From: Flavobacteriaceae bacterium
GTDB taxonomy: Bacteria; Bacteroidota; Bacteroidia; Flavobacteriales; Flavobacteriaceae
Assembly: GCA_018674025.1 (NCBI GenBank)
Contig: JABHBC010000091.1
Span: forward strand, 1-7,668
DNA length: 7,668 nt
Direction of reading: 5' to 3'
The notes beneath the pieces are model-generated. The model had not been told where the DNA came from. It searched no databases and saw nothing but the letters and a program-made list of their open reading frames with translations. This document shows positions 5,986-7,668 of this stretch, one piece after another. The position numbers and the translations under genes are program-made. How positions within the stretch are numbered: the first letter of the stretch is position 1; each line of letters opens with the position of its first letter.

Positions 5986-6420
5986 ATGAAGGTATCAATT
6001 GGCAATGATCACGCAGGAACGGATTATAAGTTACAAATAATAAAATACTTAAAGAAAAAAGGTTTTATAATTAACAATCACGGAACAGACGGCGAAGAAA
6101 GTGTAGATTACCCCGACTTTATACATCCCGTAGCAGAAGATGTTGCTAACAACAGATCAAATTTTGGAATTATCATTTGTGGAAGCGGCAACGGAGCTTC
6201 TATGAGCGCCAACAAACACAAAGGAATAAGATCTGCGCTTTGTTGGAGTAATGAAATTTGTAAGCTGGCAAGAGAACACAATGACGCAAATATTTTAAGT
6301 TTACCCGCGAGATACATTTCAATAAAAGAAGCTTTCGAAATTATAGAAACTTTTATCAAAACTTCTTTTGAAGGCGGAAGACACCTAAGAAGAGTTGAGA
6401 AAATAAACAAAGAAGGTTGA
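5986..6420 (+). CDS. rpiB: Ribose-5-phosphate isomerase B
   Basis: This 144-residue enzyme has the full normal length of the LacAB_rpiB family. It interconverts ribose 5-phosphate and ribulose 5-phosphate in the non-oxidative pentose phosphate pathway, in the cytoplasm. It begins MKVSIGNDHAG, with Asp8-His9 of the phosphate/active site. The catalytic base Cys65 lies in IICGSGNG (63-70), followed by NKHKGIRSALCW (76-87). His98 is in REHNDAN (96-102), and the C-terminal EGGRHLRRV supplies Arg132 and Arg136. These correspond, shifted by one, to the E. coli RpiB residues as I remember them. No key residue is missing. The ATG at 5986 aligns exactly with the family start, and the same frame is closed upstream by a stop at 5961-5963. 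The gene is divergent from rnr across a long AT-rich gap. Its TGA overlaps the TTG start of the acetyltransferase gene (TTGA), indicating co-transcription and probable translational coupling. Confidence 0.96.
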   Translation: MKVSIGNDHAGTDYKLQIIKYLKKKGFIINNHGTDGEESVDYPDFIHPVAEDVANNRSNFGIIICGSGNGASMSANKHKGIRSALCWSNEICKLAREHNDANILSLPARYISIKEAFEIIETFIKTSFEGGRHLRRVEKINKEG

Positions 6421-6860
6421 AAATAACAATAAACAAATATCAAGACTTATCTTCAGATAAGCTGTATGAGATACTTAAGCTTAGATCTGAGGTTTTTGTT
6501 GTTGAACAAAACTGCGCTTATCAAGATTTAGATAATAAAGATCAAAAAGCCCTACACCTTATTGTTGAAGAAAAAAATAAAATAATAGCTTATACCAGAA
6601 TTTTTAAAAAAGGTGATTTTTTTAAAAATTCTAGTATAGGTAGGGTTTTGGTAAAAAAAGAGCACAGAAGAAAAGATTTAGGAAAAAAAATAATGATTAA
6701 ATCTATAGAGCAGATAAAAGAAGATAAAAATGAAAAAAAAATAGAGCTTTCAGCACAAAAATATTTACTCAAATTTTATTTAGAACTAGGATTTAAAAAA
6801 AACGGAAAAGAATACTTAGAGGACGGCATTCCACACGTTAAGATGATATTAAAAATCTGA
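6417..6860 (+). CDS. ElaA-type GNAT acetyltransferase
   Basis: This is a 147-residue acetyl-CoA-dependent N-acetyltransferase of the ElaA subfamily. LYEILKLRSEVFVVEQNC (16-33) followed by YQDLDNKD (35-42) is the characteristic ElaA N-terminus. IGRVLV (74-79) is the core strand before the CoA loop. The tail AQKYLLKFYLELGF (113-126) with YLEDGIPHVKM (133-143) matches the family C-terminus. The acceptor substrate is not known for the family. The CoA pyrophosphate loop, normally R/Q-x-x-G-x-G, reads R84-R-K-D-L-G89, so the first Gly is Asp, which could weaken acetyl-CoA binding. The start is TTG at 6417, overlapping the rpiB TGA as TTGA; there is no nearby in-frame ATG, and the next Met is at residue 93. 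The 3' end overlaps the convergent OmpA-like gene by 12 bases. Confidence 0.86.
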   Translation: MKITINKYQDLSSDKLYEILKLRSEVFVVEQNCAYQDLDNKDQKALHLIVEEKNKIIAYTRIFKKGDFFKNSSIGRVLVKKEHRRKDLGKKIMIKSIEQIKEDKNEKKIELSAQKYLLKFYLELGFKKNGKEYLEDGIPHVKMILKI

Positions 6861-7664
6861 TTCTACTAAAATTTCTACCCTTCTATCTTTTTCAGGACTT
6901 CCTCCTAAAGGAAATTGATGACCCAAACCCTCGAAAGACATTCTTTTTTGATCAATTCCTTTTTTTAAAAAATAATCATAAACGTATTTAGCCCTAACTA
7001 CCGAAAGGTTTCTTTTCTTAGTTGCTCGATCAATAGCATCCTTTTGTCCTGAGGTACAACAAACATGTCCTTGAATTACAAATTTAAAAGGAAGGTCTTT
7101 TATCTTTTCAAAAGCCACATCAAGGCTTTTTTTAGAGCTGGGCGTCAAGTAAGAATAACCAGTTAAGAACAATAAGTCTTCAATAATAACTGAACTCCCT
7201 TTAACAAAGTTTGTTTTTTCTTCCACAACCAATTCTTCCGTAAAAGAAACAGAAAGCTCCACTTTTCTATTTAAAGCTCTTATCATTTCTGGACTTGAAG
7301 TTTTTATAGTTTTTAACAGAAGCTCTCCTTTTCCATCTACGCTTGTTATTTTCCTTTCATCTATAAAATTAGACAACAAAATTTTTTTAATTTCCTCAGC
7401 CCTTTTTTGAGACAAAGATAGGTTGTACGAACTAGCACCAATATCGTCGCAAAACCCAAAAATCTCGATGCCCAATACAGGTCTTTCGCTTAGGGTTGCA
7501 ATAAAAGATAAAAGTCTGTTTTCTTCAATATTTGTTACTCTGTAATGGTCGGTGTCAAAGTAAATTGTGTGAGTTTTTTCTTGAGAAAAACCAAATATAA
7601 ATAAAAACAAAAACAGCCCCGTTAACCTCACAACACTATTCTTTATTAGCAATAAATTTTTCAA
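6849..7664 (-). CDS. Exported protein with two OmpA-like domains, start uncertain
   Basis: This envelope protein has a signal peptide (hydrophobic LTGLFLFLFIFGFS, about residues 14-27, cleaved before QEK) and two tandem OmpA C-terminal-like domains. Domain 1 (about 33-138) starts HTIYFDTD. It keeps Asp73 in GFCDDIG and Arg88 in LSQKRAE, the positions that bind diaminopimelate in peptidoglycan, and ends NRKVELSV. Domain 2 (about 163-267) has GHVCCTSG (199-206), with Cys202 where the Asp should be. It also has a short insertion before NLSVVRAKYVYDYF (219-232, Arg224) and the end KDRRVEILV. It probably anchors the outer membrane to the cell wall. The start is unsure: TTG at 7664 (271 residues, used here), TTG at 7652, GTG at 7631 (giving the neat signal peptide MRLTGLFLFLF), or a codon beyond the window, since the frame is still open at the edge. 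It overlaps the convergent acetyltransferase gene by 12 bases. Confidence 0.86.
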   Translation of the reverse strand: MKNLLLIKNSVVRLTGLFLFLFIFGFSQEKTHTIYFDTDHYRVTNIEENRLLSFIATLSERPVLGIEIFGFCDDIGASSYNLSLSQKRAEEIKKILLSNFIDERKITSVDGKGELLLKTIKTSSPEMIRALNRKVELSVSFTEELVVEEKTNFVKGSSVIIEDLLFLTGYSYLTPSSKKSLDVAFEKIKDLPFKFVIQGHVCCTSGQKDAIDRATKKRNLSVVRAKYVYDYFLKKGIDQKRMSFEGLGHQFPLGGSPEKDRRVEILVESDF

Positions 7665-7668
7665 AAAC

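Noticed and set aside
6108..6443. 111-codon frame antisense to rpiB
   Set aside because: It lies fully opposite the well-conserved rpiB sequence, and its Leu/Ser-rich product has no recognisable motif.
1..7668. Defence system, mobile element or CRISPR array
   Set aside because: No transposase, integrase, nuclease-toxin pair, spaced direct repeats or attachment-site duplication was seen. The genes are housekeeping or envelope genes in a normal-looking order.

Overview
The window looks like a piece of a low-GC Bacteroidota chromosome, most likely a flavobacterium. The reasons are gene content and sequence style. There is a Lacal_2735-type small basic protein, an exported DUF2807 (GIN) protein whose signal peptide ends in FSQ, and a double OmpA-domain protein with a GHVCC motif. 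Genes lack clear Shine-Dalgarno sites and are tightly packed. Hand counts of several rows put the coding DNA at roughly a quarter to 40 percent G+C. I cannot name a genus.

Layout. Positions 1-159 hold the end of a small Lacal_2735-like gene. Positions 249-2235 are a rightward three-gene unit: an unidentified polytopic membrane protein, a DUF1295 / steroid 5-alpha-reductase-like membrane protein, and a DUF2007 protein. The gaps in this unit are 10 and 0 bases. It runs tail-to-tail into a leftward unit (5525 back to 2232) made of rnr (ribonuclease R), a secreted GIN-domain protein, and a LysE-family exporter, with gaps of 18 and 0 bases. Next comes a 460-base gap (5526-5985) of about 15 percent G+C between the divergent rnr and rpiB genes. 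Rightward from there are rpiB and an ElaA-type acetyltransferase that share a TTGA stop/start. The last gene, leftward and running to the window edge, is a double OmpA-domain envelope protein that overlaps the acetyltransferase by 12 bases.

How the genes fit together. This is mostly core housekeeping: RNA decay (rnr), pentose phosphate metabolism (rpiB), small-molecule acetylation and export (ElaA-like, LysE-like), and envelope proteins (GIN protein, OmpA-like, two integral membrane proteins). No mobile element, CRISPR array, rRNA or tRNA gene, or defence system is visible, and I see no undescribed multi-gene system.

The points most worth a second look are these. The membrane protein at 249-1148 appears to be an internal duplication of a four-helix unit. 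RNase R starts at TTG with a stop three codons upstream and lacks the usual N-terminal winged-helix domain. The second OmpA domain carries a Cys-Cys pair where the peptidoglycan-binding Asp should be. The GIN protein has a regular repeat of about 19 residues. The rnr-rpiB gap is unusually long and AT-rich.
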